Position numbers and translations under genes: made by a program. The notes beneath the pieces were generated by a model, which was not told the origin of the DNA, made no database searches, and was given only the letters and a program-made list of their open reading frames with translations. Source: Vitreoscilla sp. (GTDB lineage Bacteria > Pseudomonadota > Gammaproteobacteria > Burkholderiales > Burkholderiaceae_C). Taken from it: DNA of 57,903 nt. This document shows positions 44,635 to 54,500 of the stretch, in pieces. Location: NCBI GenBank assembly GCA_018780145.1, contig JADMKA010000125.1, positions 1-57,903 on the forward strand. Direction: 5' to 3'. The stretch's first letter is position 1, and each line of letters begins with the position of its first letter.

Positions 44635-47600
44635 ATGCGGCTCAATCAGATCAAGCTGTCCGGCTTCAAGTCCTTCGCCGAGCCCACCACCTTCCAGCTG
44701 CCCGGCCAGCGTGTCGGCGTGGTCGGCCCCAACGGCTGCGGCAAGTCCAACATCATGGATGCCGTGCGCTGGGTGCTGGGCGAATCCAAGGCCAGCGAGC
44801 TGCGTGGCGAGTCCATGCAGGACGTGATCTTCAACGGGTCGGGCAACCGCAAGCCGGCCAGCCGCGCCAGCGTCGAGCTGGTCTTCAGCAACGAGGATGG
44901 CCGCGCCGGTGGCTCCTGGAACCAGTACGCCGAGATCGCGGTCAAGCGCGTGCTGACGCGCGACGGCACCTCCAGCTACTTCATCAACAACCAGCCGGTG
45001 CGCCGGCGCGATGTGCAGGACGTGTTCCTCGGCACCGGCCTCGGGCCCCGCGCCTACGCCATCATCGGCCAGGGCACGATCAGCCGGATCATCGAGTCTC
45101 GCCCCGAGGAACTTCGCCTGTTCCTCGAAGAGGCTGCCGGTGTCTCCAAGTACAAGGAGCGCCGCCGCGAGACCGAGAACCGGCTAAAGGACACCCGCGA
45201 GAACCTGACCCGCGTCGACGACATCCTGCGCGAGCTGAACGCCAACCTCGACAAGCTGGAGCGCCAGGCCGAGGTGGCCTCGCAGTACCGCAGCCTGCAG
45301 GAGCAGGGTTCACTGAAGCTGCATCAGCTCTGGTATTTGAAGCACCGCGATGCCGCGGCCGAGGAAGAGCGGGTCAAGCTCGCGTCGCTGGAAGCCACCA
45401 ACGCGCTGGAGGCGCGGCTGGCCGATCTGCGCCACATCGAATCCGAGCTGGAGACCATCCGCCAGGCGCATTACGCGGCCTCCGATGCCTTGCACCTCAG
45501 GCAGGGCGACCTCGCCCAGGCGCAGCTGGAGGTGAGCCGGCTCGAGGAGCGCATCCGCTACGTGGTCGAAGGCCGCCAGCGCGCCGAGGCCCGGCTGGCC
45601 GATCTGCAGACGCAGAACAGCCAGTGGGCGCAGCGCCAGGCCGATGCCGAGGCCGAGCTGGAGACCATCGCCGAGCAGATCGCCGCCGCCGACGAGCAGG
45701 CCGAGGTGCTCGCCGCGCAGGCCGAGGAGCAATCGCACCAGTCGCCGGCCTTCGAAGATGCGGTGCGTGCGGCGCAGGCGCGCAGCAACGAGCAGCGTGG
45801 CCTGGTGGCCCAGGTGCAGCAGCAGATCCAGGTGCTGGCCGCCGAGAGCCGCAACATCGAGGAGCAGACCCGCACGCTGCGCGGCCGCCGCGAGCGCCTG
45901 GCCGCCGAGCGCCAGGGCCTGGCCGCGCCTGACCTGGGCCGCTTGCAGCAACTTCGCGAGGACACCGCGGCGGCCGACGAGGCCCAGGCCGAGGCCGAGG
46001 CCCGGCTGCAAGAATTGGGCGACGAAGTGCCGCTGCTCGACGAACAGCGGCGCACCCAGCACGACACGGTGAACCGCGAGTCGGGCAAGCAGGCCGACCT
46101 CTCGGCCCGCCTCGACGCCCTGCGCGCGCTGCAAGAGAAGGTGCAGACCGAGGGCAAGCTGAAACCGTGGCTGGCCAAGCACGGGCTCGATGGCCTGCAG
46201 GGCCTGTGGACGCAGGTCCACATCGAGACCGGCTGGGAGGTGGCGCTGGAGTCGGCGCTGCGCGAGCGGCTCAGCGCGCTGTCGGTGGGCCGGCTGGACA
46301 TCGTGCGCGCCTTCGCCGCCGATTCGCCGCCGGCCAAGCTGGCCTTCTACTCGTTGCCGCAGGCGGCGATCGCCAACACCCACCAGACGCTGCCGCGCCT
46401 GTCCGACCTGCTGCGCCTGAACGATGCCGGCATGAAGGCGCTGCTGAACGACTGGCTGGAGGGCGTCTACACCGCGCCCGGCCTGGACGAGGCGCTGGCG
46501 CAGCGCAGCCAGCTGACGCATGGCGAAGTCATCATGACCCGCGAGGGCCATGCGGTGTCGCAGTTCGCCGTGGCCTTCTATGCCCCCGATTCCGAGCAGG
46601 CGGGCATGCTGGCACGGGCGCAGGAGATCGAAAACCTGGAGCGCGGCAGCCGCGCCCAGGCGTTGATCGTCGACGAGGTGCGCACCGCGCTGGTCCGCCA
46701 TGAGGCGGCCTATACCGAGGCTGCGCAGCGCCTGGTGATCGTCCGCCGCGAAGCAGCGGAGGCCCAGACCCGAGCCCACCAGCTGCATGTGCAGCTGCTG
46801 CAGCTCAGCCAGCAGGCCGAGGCCGCCAGCACCCGCCGCACGCAGCTCGAAGACGAACTTGCCGAGATCGACGCTCAGATGGAGGAGCTCACGGAGCGCC
46901 GCGCCATCGGCGAGGCCCGCTTCGAGGAGCTGGACCTGCAGCTGGCCACCACCCAGGAGCGGCATGCCGAGCTGGACGACGCGGTGATCGCTGCCGAGCG
47001 CAAGCTGGCCGGTTCGCGCGAGCAGTTGCGCTCGCTGGAGCGCCAGGCCCAGGAGGCGCAGTTCCAGGCCCGCGCGCTGGGGGCCCGCCGTGGCGAGCTG
47101 CAGCGCTCGATCGAGACCGCCGCCCAGCAGGTGCGGGCCAACGCCCAGGCGGGCGAGCAGTTGCAGCTCGAACTCGGCAGTTTCAACGACGCCGCGGCCC
47201 AGGCCGGCCTGCAGGACGCGCTGGCGGTCAAGGTCGAGAAGGAGGCCGTGCTGGCGGCCACCCGCAGCGAGTACGACGACCTCTCCGCCAAGCTGCGCGC
47301 CGCCGACGAGCAGCGCCTGCAGTTCGAGCGCAGCCTGGATCCATTGCGCGAGCAGATCACCAAGCTGCAGCTCGAGACCCAGGCCGCACAACTCGGCGGC
47401 GCACAGTACCTGGAGCAGCTGACCGCTGCCGGGGTGGACATGGCCGCCCTGGGCCAGGGCATCGAGGATGGCAAGGTCAAGCTCTGGGGACTGCAAGGCG
47501 AGATCGACCGAATCAACCGCGAGATCGCCGCGCTCGGCGCCGTGAACCTGGCCGCGCTGGACGAGTTGACGGCGGCACGAGAGCGAAAGACCTTCCTGGA

Positions 47601-48150
47601 CGCGCAAAACGCCGATCTGAACGAGGCCATCGACACGCTGGAAGACGCGATCCACAAGATCGACCTGGAGACCCGCGACCTGCTGTCGACCACCTTCAAC
47701 CAGGTCAACGAGGGCTTCGGCCGCATGTTCCCCAGCCTGTTCGGCGGCGGCCAGGCCAAGCTGATCATGACCGGTGACGAGATCCTCGACGCCGGCGTGC
47801 AGGTGATGGCCCAGCCACCCGGCAAGAAGAACTCGACCATCCACCTGCTCTCGGGCGGCGAGAAGGCGCTCACCGCGATCGCGCTGGTGTTCGCGATCTT
47901 CCTGCTCAACCCGGCGCCGTTCTGCCTGCTGGACGAGGTGGACGCGCCGCTGGACGATGCCAACACCGAGCGCTATGCCAAGCTGGTCAGCGAGATGTCC
48001 AAGGGCACCCAGTTCCTCTTCATCTCGCACAACAAGATCGCGATGGAGATGGCCGAGCAGCTGATCGGCGTGACGATGCAGGAGCAGGGCGTGTCGCGCA
48101 TCGTGGCGGTGGACATGGAGGCCGCGGTCACCATGGCCGAGGCGGCCTGA
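44635..48150 (+). CDS. smc: Chromosome segregation protein SMC
   Basis: A 1171-residue SMC ATPase. The N-terminal head begins MRLNQIKLSGFKSFAEPTTF with Walker A GPNGCGKSN; long coiled coils flank a hinge at about residues 500-640; the C-terminal head has LLSGGEKALTAIALVFAIF (signature) and FCLLDEVDAPLDDANT (Walker B). It condenses and segregates the chromosome with ScpAB. I start at ATG 44635; the ATG at 44614 would add seven residues without likeness. A zipA-like gene follows after 2 bases. Confidence 0.96.
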   Translation: MRLNQIKLSGFKSFAEPTTFQLPGQRVGVVGPNGCGKSNIMDAVRWVLGESKASELRGESMQDVIFNGSGNRKPASRASVELVFSNEDGRAGGSWNQYAEIAVKRVLTRDGTSSYFINNQPVRRRDVQDVFLGTGLGPRAYAIIGQGTISRIIESRPEELRLFLEEAAGVSKYKERRRETENRLKDTRENLTRVDDILRELNANLDKLERQAEVASQYRSLQEQGSLKLHQLWYLKHRDAAAEEERVKLASLEATNALEARLADLRHIESELETIRQAHYAASDALHLRQGDLAQAQLEVSRLEERIRYVVEGRQRAEARLADLQTQNSQWAQRQADAEAELETIAEQIAAADEQAEVLAAQAEEQSHQSPAFEDAVRAAQARSNEQRGLVAQVQQQIQVLAAESRNIEEQTRTLRGRRERLAAERQGLAAPDLGRLQQLREDTAAADEAQAEAEARLQELGDEVPLLDEQRRTQHDTVNRESGKQADLSARLDALRALQEKVQTEGKLKPWLAKHGLDGLQGLWTQVHIETGWEVALESALRERLSALSVGRLDIVRAFAADSPPAKLAFYSLPQAAIANTHQTLPRLSDLLRLNDAGMKALLNDWLEGVYTAPGLDEALAQRSQLTHGEVIMTREGHAVSQFAVAFYAPDSEQAGMLARAQEIENLERGSRAQALIVDEVRTALVRHEAAYTEAAQRLVIVRREAAEAQTRAHQLHVQLLQLSQQAEAASTRRTQLEDELAEIDAQMEELTERRAIGEARFEELDLQLATTQERHAELDDAVIAAERKLAGSREQLRSLERQAQEAQFQARALGARRGELQRSIETAAQQVRANAQAGEQLQLELGSFNDAAAQAGLQDALAVKVEKEAVLAATRSEYDDLSAKLRAADEQRLQFERSLDPLREQITKLQLETQAAQLGGAQYLEQLTAAGVDMAALGQGIEDGKVKLWGLQGEIDRINREIAALGAVNLAALDELTAARERKTFLDAQNADLNEAIDTLEDAIHKIDLETRDLLSTTFNQVNEGFGRMFPSLFGGGQAKLIMTGDEILDAGVQVMAQPPGKKNSTIHLLSGGEKALTAIALVFAIFLLNPAPFCLLDEVDAPLDDANTERYAKLVSEMSKGTQFLFISHNKIAMEMAEQLIGVTMQEQGVSRIVAVDMEAAVTMAEAA

Positions 48151-48152
48151 AC

Positions 48153-49190
48153 ATGACGCTGACAGTCGCACTGGCCATCCTCGCAGGGGTTGTCCTGCTG
48201 GCGGTGGTGGTGCAGGGCGCCTGGGCCGCGCGTCGCGAGCGGCCCAGGCAGGCGCAGCAAACCACGAACGACACGAACTCGCGGTTGGAGCCGACCATGA
48301 GCGGGCAGGGCGCTGCCAACGACGGCGACGGCCTGCCCGAGGCCCCGCGCCCCTTTGCCGCACGCCGGCTGGCGCGCGTCGATGCGCTGATCGATGCCAT
48401 CGCCACCATCGCACCGGAGGCTCCAGTCACTGGCGAAATGGCCTTGCAGCACCTGCCACCCAGCCGCCGCGCCGGTACCAAGCCCTTCCACATCGAGGGC
48501 TTGAACGCCGAGAGCGGCGAGTGGGAGGCGCCGCGGCCGGGCCAGCGATACGGCGAGTTCCAGGCCGGCCTGCAGATGGCCAACCGGCACGGTGCCGTCA
48601 ACGAGATCGAGTACTCCGAGTTCGTGCAGAAGGTCGAGGCCTTTGCCGAAGCCCTGGGTGCCACCACCGATTTCCCGGACATGCTGGACGCCGTCGCCCG
48701 TGCCCGCGAACTGGACAGCTTTGCGAGCCAGCACGATGCCCAGCTCACCACCGTGCTGCGCGCCAACTCCATCGCCTGGTCGGTGGGCTACATCCAGCAG
48801 TGCGCCGGGCGGCATGGCTTCGTGCCCGGTGCGGTGCCCGGCCGTCTGGCGATGCCGGCCACCGAGGACGGTGCGCCGCCGATGCTGGTGCTGTCCTTCG
48901 ACTCGCAGGCCGCCCTCGCCGAGGACCCGGGCCATGCCGCGCTGCGCGAGCTGGTGCTGAGCCTGGACGTGCCGCAGACGCCCGAATCCGCCGAGCCCTT
49001 TGCCGCCTGGCAACTCTGCGCGCGGCGCCTGGCCGACGACCTGGATGCCACGCTGGTGGACGACCAGGGCGCTGCCATCACCCTGCACGCCTTCGCTGCC
49101 ATCGGCGTGGAGTTGGAGCGGCTCTACCGGGCCCTGGAAGCGCGCGACCTGTCCGCCGGCTGCGCGGCGGCACGGCGCCTGTTCAGTTGA
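48153..49190 (+). CDS. zipA: ZipA-like FtsZ-binding protein
   Basis: A 345-residue protein with an N-terminal membrane helix (LTVALAILAGVVLLAVVVQG), a basic variable linker, and a C-terminal domain that fits the ZipA FtsZ-binding family (ATEDGAPPMLVLSFDSQAAL, VPQTPESAEPFAAW). The placement 2 bases after smc supports this, since smc-zipA is a common order in betaproteobacteria. The usual third gene, ligA, is not present downstream. Sequence divergence from E. coli ZipA is high. Confidence 0.8.
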   Translation: MTLTVALAILAGVVLLAVVVQGAWAARRERPRQAQQTTNDTNSRLEPTMSGQGAANDGDGLPEAPRPFAARRLARVDALIDAIATIAPEAPVTGEMALQHLPPSRRAGTKPFHIEGLNAESGEWEAPRPGQRYGEFQAGLQMANRHGAVNEIEYSEFVQKVEAFAEALGATTDFPDMLDAVARARELDSFASQHDAQLTTVLRANSIAWSVGYIQQCAGRHGFVPGAVPGRLAMPATEDGAPPMLVLSFDSQAALAEDPGHAALRELVLSLDVPQTPESAEPFAAWQLCARRLADDLDATLVDDQGAAITLHAFAAIGVELERLYRALEARDLSAGCAAARRLFS

Positions 49191-49209
49191 CCCGCCGGGC
49201 CTGCACGCC

Positions 49210-50502
49210 ATGGCCACCCACCTGCTGCTGATCGCCTTGTTGATCGCCGTGGCGGCCTTCTTCTCGGCCGCCGAGATCTCGATGGCCGCAGCGCGCCGGC
49301 TCAAGCTGCGGCAACTGGCCGACGAGGGCGAGCCACGGGCTTCGCAGGTGCTGGCAGTGCAGGAGTCGCCTGGCCACTACTTCACCACCGTGCAGATCGG
49401 CCTCAACATGGTGGCCATCCTCGGCGGCATCGTCGGCGAGGGCGCCCTGACGCCGCACTTCGCCCGCCTGCTGGGCCTGCTGACCGGGCCCGACCAGGCG
49501 CAGTCGCTGGGCTTCGGCCTGTCCTTCCTGACCATCACCGCCTTGTTCATCGTGCTGGCCGACCTGGTGCCGCGCCGCCTCGGCATGAACGACCCCGAGC
49601 GCCTGGCGATGTGGACCGTGGGACCGATGAGCTGGCTGGCGGCCCTGCTGAAGCCGCTGGTCTGGGTCTTCAACGGGCTGTCCAACGCGCTGTCCAGCCT
49701 GCTCGGCCTGCCGCAGCAGCGCGACGACCGGGTGACGCACCACGACATCCTGGCGCTCACCGAGGCCGGCGCGCAGGCCGGCTCGGTGGCCTCGGCCGAG
49801 CAGCAGGTGATCGAGAACGTGTTCGAGCTGGACACCCGCACCGTCGAGAGTGCGATGACCAACCGCGAGCGCGTGGTCTGGCTGGCAATGGACGACGACG
49901 AGGCGCTGCTTCGCAACCGCGTGGCCGAAGCCCCGCACTCCACCTACCTGGTGTGTGGCGACAGCATCGACCAGGTGCAGGGCTACGTCGACGCGACCGA
50001 CCTGTTCCAGCGCATGCTGCTGGGCCAGCCGATCGGCCTGCGCGATTGCGGCAGCGCGGGGCTGGTCAAGAAGGTGCTGATCGTGCCGGACCGGCTGACG
50101 CTGGCCGAGATGCTGACCCAGTTCCGGCATGCACACGAGGACTTCGCCGTCATCGTCAACGAGTACAGCCTGGTCGTCGGCGTGATCACCCTGAACGACG
50201 TGATGAGCACCGTGATGGGCAGCATGGTCTCCTCGCACGACGAGGAGCAGATCGTGCGGCGTGAGGACGGCAGCTTCCTGGCCGACGGTATCACCCCGGT
50301 GCCCGACCTGCAGCGCGCCCTGGGCCTGGAGAACCTGCCCCACGCCGGGCAGTACGACACGCTGGCCGGCTTCCTGATGGTGATGCTGCGCCGCATCCCC
50401 AAGCGCACTGACCAGGTCACCTGGGAGGGTTGGCGCTTTGAAGTGGTGGACGTGGACAGCCACCGGGTCGACCAGGTGATGATCACGCGATTGACACCCT
50501 AG
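49210..50502 (+). CDS. CNNM/CorC-type membrane protein with CBS domains
   Basis: A 430-residue hemolysin-family protein. The N-terminal DUF21/CNNM membrane domain (LLLIALLIAVAAFFSAAEIS, VQIGLNMVAILGGIVGEGAL) is followed by a CBS pair (about residues 200-330, with MTNRERVVWL and LVVGVITLNDVMSTVMG) and a C-terminal CorC_HlyC domain (RRIPKRTDQVTWEGWRFEVV). Members are implicated in Mg2+/Co2+ homeostasis or membrane tolerance. The start at 49210 is chosen by the onset of the hydrophobic domain. It lies 19 bases after zipA, in the position where ligA is often found. Confidence 0.88.
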   Translation: MATHLLLIALLIAVAAFFSAAEISMAAARRLKLRQLADEGEPRASQVLAVQESPGHYFTTVQIGLNMVAILGGIVGEGALTPHFARLLGLLTGPDQAQSLGFGLSFLTITALFIVLADLVPRRLGMNDPERLAMWTVGPMSWLAALLKPLVWVFNGLSNALSSLLGLPQQRDDRVTHHDILALTEAGAQAGSVASAEQQVIENVFELDTRTVESAMTNRERVVWLAMDDDEALLRNRVAEAPHSTYLVCGDSIDQVQGYVDATDLFQRMLLGQPIGLRDCGSAGLVKKVLIVPDRLTLAEMLTQFRHAHEDFAVIVNEYSLVVGVITLNDVMSTVMGSMVSSHDEEQIVRREDGSFLADGITPVPDLQRALGLENLPHAGQYDTLAGFLMVMLRRIPKRTDQVTWEGWRFEVVDVDSHRVDQVMITRLTP

Positions 50503-50512
50503 GAGTCCGACT

Positions 50513-51967
50513 ATGGAAGACCGCCGCGAGGAGACGCTGGACCCGCTCGACTGGGGCGCCGCACGCGAGGTGGCCCACCGGGCGGTGGACGATGCCGTGG
50601 CCCACCTGAGCGGGGTGCGCGAGCGTCCGGCCTGGCAGGCGCCGCCGGCCTCGGCGCGTGCCTTTCTCTCGCAGCCCGTGCCCCAGGGGCCCACCGAGCT
50701 CGCGCAGGTGTACGGCAACCTGGTCGAGCATGTGCGCCCGTACCCGATGGGCAACATCCACCCGCGCTTCTGGGCCTGGTACATGGGTGCGGGCAATTTC
50801 GCCGGCGCGCTGGGTGACTTCCTGGCTGCCATCGACGGCAGCAACCTGGGCGGCGGCAACACCGCACCGGCCCTGCTGGACCGGCAGGTGGTGGGCTGGC
50901 TGCGCAGCATGGTCGGCCTGCCCGAGGGCAGCAGTGGCACGCTGACCAGCGGCGGCTCGGCCGCCAACCTGGTCGCGTTGACGGTGGCGCGCAATGCCAA
51001 GGCTGGCGTGGATGTGCGCGCCGAAGGCGTGGCCGCGATCCCCAGGCCGCTGCGCTTCTATGCGTCGGACCAGATCCACAGCTGCCACCAGAAGGCGCTC
51101 GAGGTGCTGGGGTTGGGCCACCATGCCCTGCACCTGGTGCCCACCGGCCCGGACTGCCGGCTCGACATCGCTGGGCTCGAAGCGGCCATCGCCGAAGACC
51201 GTGGCCGTGGCTTCGAACCCGCGGCGGTGATCGCCTCCGCCGGCACCGTCAACACCGGCGCCGTCGACGACCTGCTCGCGGTGGGCGCCCTGTGCCGGCG
51301 CGAGGGCCTGTGGTTCCATGTGGACGGCTGCATCGGTGCGCTGCTCGCCATCGCCCCCCGCCACCGGCACCTGGTGGCCGGCATCGAGGCGGCGGATTCG
51401 GTGGCCCTGGACCCGCACAAGTGGCTGCACGCGCCGTTCGAGGTGGGTTGCGCGCTGGTTCGCGACGCCCGCCTGCACCACGCCACCTTCGCGCTGCACC
51501 CTGAGTACCTGGAGGAGCAGTCCCGCGGCGTGGCCGGGGCCGAGTCGCTGTTCGACTACGGCATCGAGCTGAGCCGGAGTTTCAAGGCGCTGAAGGTCTG
51601 GATGGCCCTGAAGGAGCATGGCGTGCAGAAGTTTGGCCGCCTGATCGACCAGAACATTGACCAGGCTCGGTACCTGGCCGGCCTGATCGAGGCCGAGCCG
51701 CGGCTCGAGATGATGGCGCCGGTGACGATCAACATCGTCTGCTTCCGCCACCGGCTACCTGGGGCCGATGAGGCCACGCTGAAAGCCTTCAACAGCGAGA
51801 TCATGTTCCGCCTGCAGGAGGCTGGCACCGCGGTGCAGAGCGACACCACGCTGCACGGCCGCCATGGCCTGCGGGTGGCGATTGCCAACCACCGCACCCG
51901 GCGCGCCGACCTGGACCTGTTTGTCCGCGAGCTGCTGCGGTTGGGGGCCGAACTGCAGCGCGGCTGA
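50513..51967 (+). CDS. PLP-dependent decarboxylase (group II, aromatic/glutamate type)
   Basis: A 484-residue fold-type I decarboxylase. The PLP lysine is Lys303 in ALDPHKWLHAPFEVG, with GGSAANLVALTVARNAKA and HVDGCIGALLAI contributing to the cofactor site. The family covers aromatic-L-amino-acid, tyrosine, glutamate and related decarboxylases; the substrate cannot be fixed from sequence. GGAG upstream of ATG 50513 is a clear ribosome binding site, and the gene is 10 bases after the CorC-like gene. It ends 6 bases before the convergent arsA, the edge of the arsenic region. Confidence 0.9.
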   Translation: MEDRREETLDPLDWGAAREVAHRAVDDAVAHLSGVRERPAWQAPPASARAFLSQPVPQGPTELAQVYGNLVEHVRPYPMGNIHPRFWAWYMGAGNFAGALGDFLAAIDGSNLGGGNTAPALLDRQVVGWLRSMVGLPEGSSGTLTSGGSAANLVALTVARNAKAGVDVRAEGVAAIPRPLRFYASDQIHSCHQKALEVLGLGHHALHLVPTGPDCRLDIAGLEAAIAEDRGRGFEPAAVIASAGTVNTGAVDDLLAVGALCRREGLWFHVDGCIGALLAIAPRHRHLVAGIEAADSVALDPHKWLHAPFEVGCALVRDARLHHATFALHPEYLEEQSRGVAGAESLFDYGIELSRSFKALKVWMALKEHGVQKFGRLIDQNIDQARYLAGLIEAEPRLEMMAPVTINIVCFRHRLPGADEATLKAFNSEIMFRLQEAGTAVQSDTTLHGRHGLRVAIANHRTRRADLDLFVRELLRLGAELQRG

Positions 51968-51973
51968 CGGGAG

Positions 51974-53743
51974 TCACCGCGACGCGGCGACGGCCCACGG
52001 CTTGACCAGCTTGGACAACTCGGCGAGGCCGATCGGCGGCACGGTCAGCCAGGCAAGCGAGAAGATGCGTTTGGCCAGCCCCGCGGCCATGCGATCCATC
52101 TGCTTGCGCTCGCCTGCCAGGCGCGCGGCCAGCAGGGGGTCGCTGGTCCCGGCCGCCAGCACGCTCTTGTTGAGCACCCAGGCGTAGGGCTCGATGCCGG
52201 CGCGGCGAAGATCCTCTTGCAGCGCTGCTGCCTGCGACACCGGCGTCGCCTCCGGCAGTGTCACCAGAATGATCCTGGTGTACGCAGCGTCCTGCAGTCG
52301 CATCAAAGGTGTGATGACGCGGGCGGCGCCATGCCCTTCGAACTCCCGTGTCATTTGCCGGTGGTAGGCGCCGGTCGCATCCATCAACAGCATGGAATGG
52401 CCGGTGGGCGCGGTGTCCAGCACGACGAACGCGCTGCGGCCCTCGCTGACAATGCGGGAGAACGCATGGAAGACAGCCACCTCTTCGGTGCAGGGCGATT
52501 GCAGGTCCTCCAACAGCAGCGCCTGCTCGGCGGCATCGAGTTTCGGTGCCTTGGCCGCCATGATCTTGTCGATGTAGCGCTGCGTCTCGACCTTCGGGTC
52601 GATACGGCTCACGGTCAAGCCGGGCACTTCGCCGTCCAGCGTGCCTGCAAGGTGCGCAGCCGGATCGGTGGTGCTCAAGTGCGCGGTCTTGCCGCGCTGG
52701 ATCAGCCCCAAGGCCAGGGCGGCGGCCACCGTCGTCTTGCCGACGCCGCCCTTGCCCATGACCATGATCAATCCGTGCCCGGCAGCGGCGAGTTCGTCGG
52801 CCAGCGTGTCCAGGCCCTGAAGCTTGGTTTCTACGACCGAAGTCGTGGGCGCCGCAATCGGTCCGGCACCTGTGGTCAACAGTGCGCGCAGGGCAGGCAG
52901 GCCGACCGTGTCGAAGGCCCGCAGCGGCACGCGGTCCTGCGGCAGTGCACGCAGCGACGCTGGTATCGCGTCCAACGCCTGCTGCCCCAGGTCCTCGATC
53001 GCGCAGGCCACCGCGTCGGTGCGCTCGCTGGCATGGAACACGCCGTTGATCGCGAGGCGCTGGTTGTTCAAGCCCAGCTCGTGCAACTCGCCCGACGTGT
53101 GCGCCGCTTCGGCAATCGATCCCTGGTCCGGCCGCGTTACCAGGATCACCGTGGTCTTCGCCGGATCGCTCAAGGCGTCGAGCGCAGCCTTGAAGCGCAC
53201 CTCCTGCATCTTCAAGCCCGAATGCGGCCCCAGGCACGAGGCGCCGCGGTCGTTGCCGGCCAGAAAGCCCGTCCAGGCCTTGGGCAGGCTGAGCAACCGC
53301 AAGGTGTGCCCGGTCGGTGCGGTGTCGAAGACGATGTGGTCGTAGGTTTCGGCGCCGTCGGCCAGAAGGGTAGAGAACTCGTCGAAGGATGCGATCTCCG
53401 TGGTGCAGGCCCCGGACAGTTGCTCGCGCACCGTCGAGAGTTCTTCCGCACTGGCGCCCGCACCCATCTGCGCCAGAACCCGCTGGCGATAGGATTCGGC
53501 CGCGTTGTCGGGGTCGATGTTGAGCACCCACAGGCCAGGGGCGCCCGGCACGGGAACGGGTGTGTTGCGCAGCTCGATGCCCAGCATCTCGTCGAGGTTC
53601 GACGCGGCGTCGGTGCTGACCAACAGCACCCGCCTGCCCGCGTCCGCCAGTGTCAAGGCCGCAGCAGTCGACAGCGAAGTCTTGCCGACTCCACCCTTGC
53701 CGGTGAAGAACAGATGGCGGGTTGGGTGGTTCAGGAAGCCCAT
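51974..53743 (-). CDS. arsA: Arsenite-stimulated ATPase ArsA
   Basis: A 589-residue two-domain ATPase that powers arsenite efflux with a membrane partner. P-loops are GKGGVGKT at 15-22 and a second MGKGGVGKTT in the C-terminal half; both DTAPTGH signal motifs are present. The As(III)-binding cysteines are Cys113 (SGACTTE), Cys170 (GASCLGP) and Cys418 (SPCTEE), in almost the same places as in the plasmid R773 enzyme. That match supports the start at ATG 53743 over one 18 codons upstream. It is the last gene of the ars operon, separated from arsH by 126 bases. No arsD is seen. Confidence 0.95.
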   Translation of the reverse strand: MGFLNHPTRHLFFTGKGGVGKTSLSTAAALTLADAGRRVLLVSTDAASNLDEMLGIELRNTPVPVPGAPGLWVLNIDPDNAAESYRQRVLAQMGAGASAEELSTVREQLSGACTTEIASFDEFSTLLADGAETYDHIVFDTAPTGHTLRLLSLPKAWTGFLAGNDRGASCLGPHSGLKMQEVRFKAALDALSDPAKTTVILVTRPDQGSIAEAAHTSGELHELGLNNQRLAINGVFHASERTDAVACAIEDLGQQALDAIPASLRALPQDRVPLRAFDTVGLPALRALLTTGAGPIAAPTTSVVETKLQGLDTLADELAAAGHGLIMVMGKGGVGKTTVAAALALGLIQRGKTAHLSTTDPAAHLAGTLDGEVPGLTVSRIDPKVETQRYIDKIMAAKAPKLDAAEQALLLEDLQSPCTEEVAVFHAFSRIVSEGRSAFVVLDTAPTGHSMLLMDATGAYHRQMTREFEGHGAARVITPLMRLQDAAYTRIILVTLPEATPVSQAAALQEDLRRAGIEPYAWVLNKSVLAAGTSDPLLAARLAGERKQMDRMAAGLAKRIFSLAWLTVPPIGLAELSKLVKPWAVAASR

Positions 53744-53869
53744 GTTGGCGGGCTTCAGGGAGGCATGCACCTCTGATCCCAGAACTCTGACCTGCATGCT
53801 GTGACCTCGCGTTCGAATTGGTTGCCCGCAGGGCTTCGCTTCAGGGCGACGCCCTCTCCAGCGGCTGGC

Positions 53870-54500
53870 TCAGATCGAGCGCTGGTTCACGCGCTTCGAC
53901 AGCTCCTCGGCGCTTTCCCGGCGCTCGTTGTAGCGATCGACCAGATAGGGTGCCACGTCGCGTGTCAGCAGGGTGAACTTCACCAGCTCTTCCATCACGT
54001 CGACGACACGCTCGTAGTAGGCCGAGGGCTTCATCCGCCCGGCGTCGTCGAACTCCAGGAACGCCTTGGCCACGGACGACTGGTTCGGGATCGTGATCAT
54101 GCGCATCCAACGGCCCAGCACCCGCAACTGGTTCACGGCGTTGAACGACTGCGAGCCGCCCGACACTTCCATCACCGCCAGGGTCTTTCCCTGTGTCGGC
54201 CGCACGGCGCCGACGCTGAGCGGAATCCAGTCGATCTGGGCCTTCATGATCCCGGTCATCGCACCGTGCCGCTCTGGCGAGGTCCAGATCGAACACCGGC
54301 ACCTCGCCGCCCATGGCGATCAGCAGGCGCGCCGCTTCGAGCGTCAGCAGCTTGCTGTACGAGCGTTCGCGCAGAGAGCCGTACAGCAGCAGGAAGCGCG
54401 GGGCGTGCGCGGAAGTTCCGGTGCCTGCGAAGCGTGCACCAGTGGGCAGGTCGAACAGCGCGCTGTCGACGTTGGGCAGGCCCATGTCAAGGAGCGGCAT
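53870..54500 (-). pseudogene. arsH: arsH, broken by an internal deletion and frameshift
   Basis: The N-terminal part ([18 protein letters not shown], then [20 protein letters not shown]) is read from ATG 54500 through FDL at about residue 70. The rest is in another frame: [20 protein letters not shown], then [20 protein letters not shown] and the normal C-terminus to 53870. Intact ArsH has roughly 30 more residues between these parts, so DNA has been lost with a change of frame; the junction is at a GATC around 54287-54290. ArsH is an NADPH/FMN oxidoreductase that oxidises trivalent methylarsenicals. The downstream frame could give a 129-residue fragment from ATG 54259, but it would lack the flavin-binding loop. 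Confidence 0.88.

Noticed and set aside
45310-48414. A 1034-residue minus-strand frame across smc and zipA
   Set aside because: It lies antisense to smc, whose identity is certain, and shows no recognisable domain.
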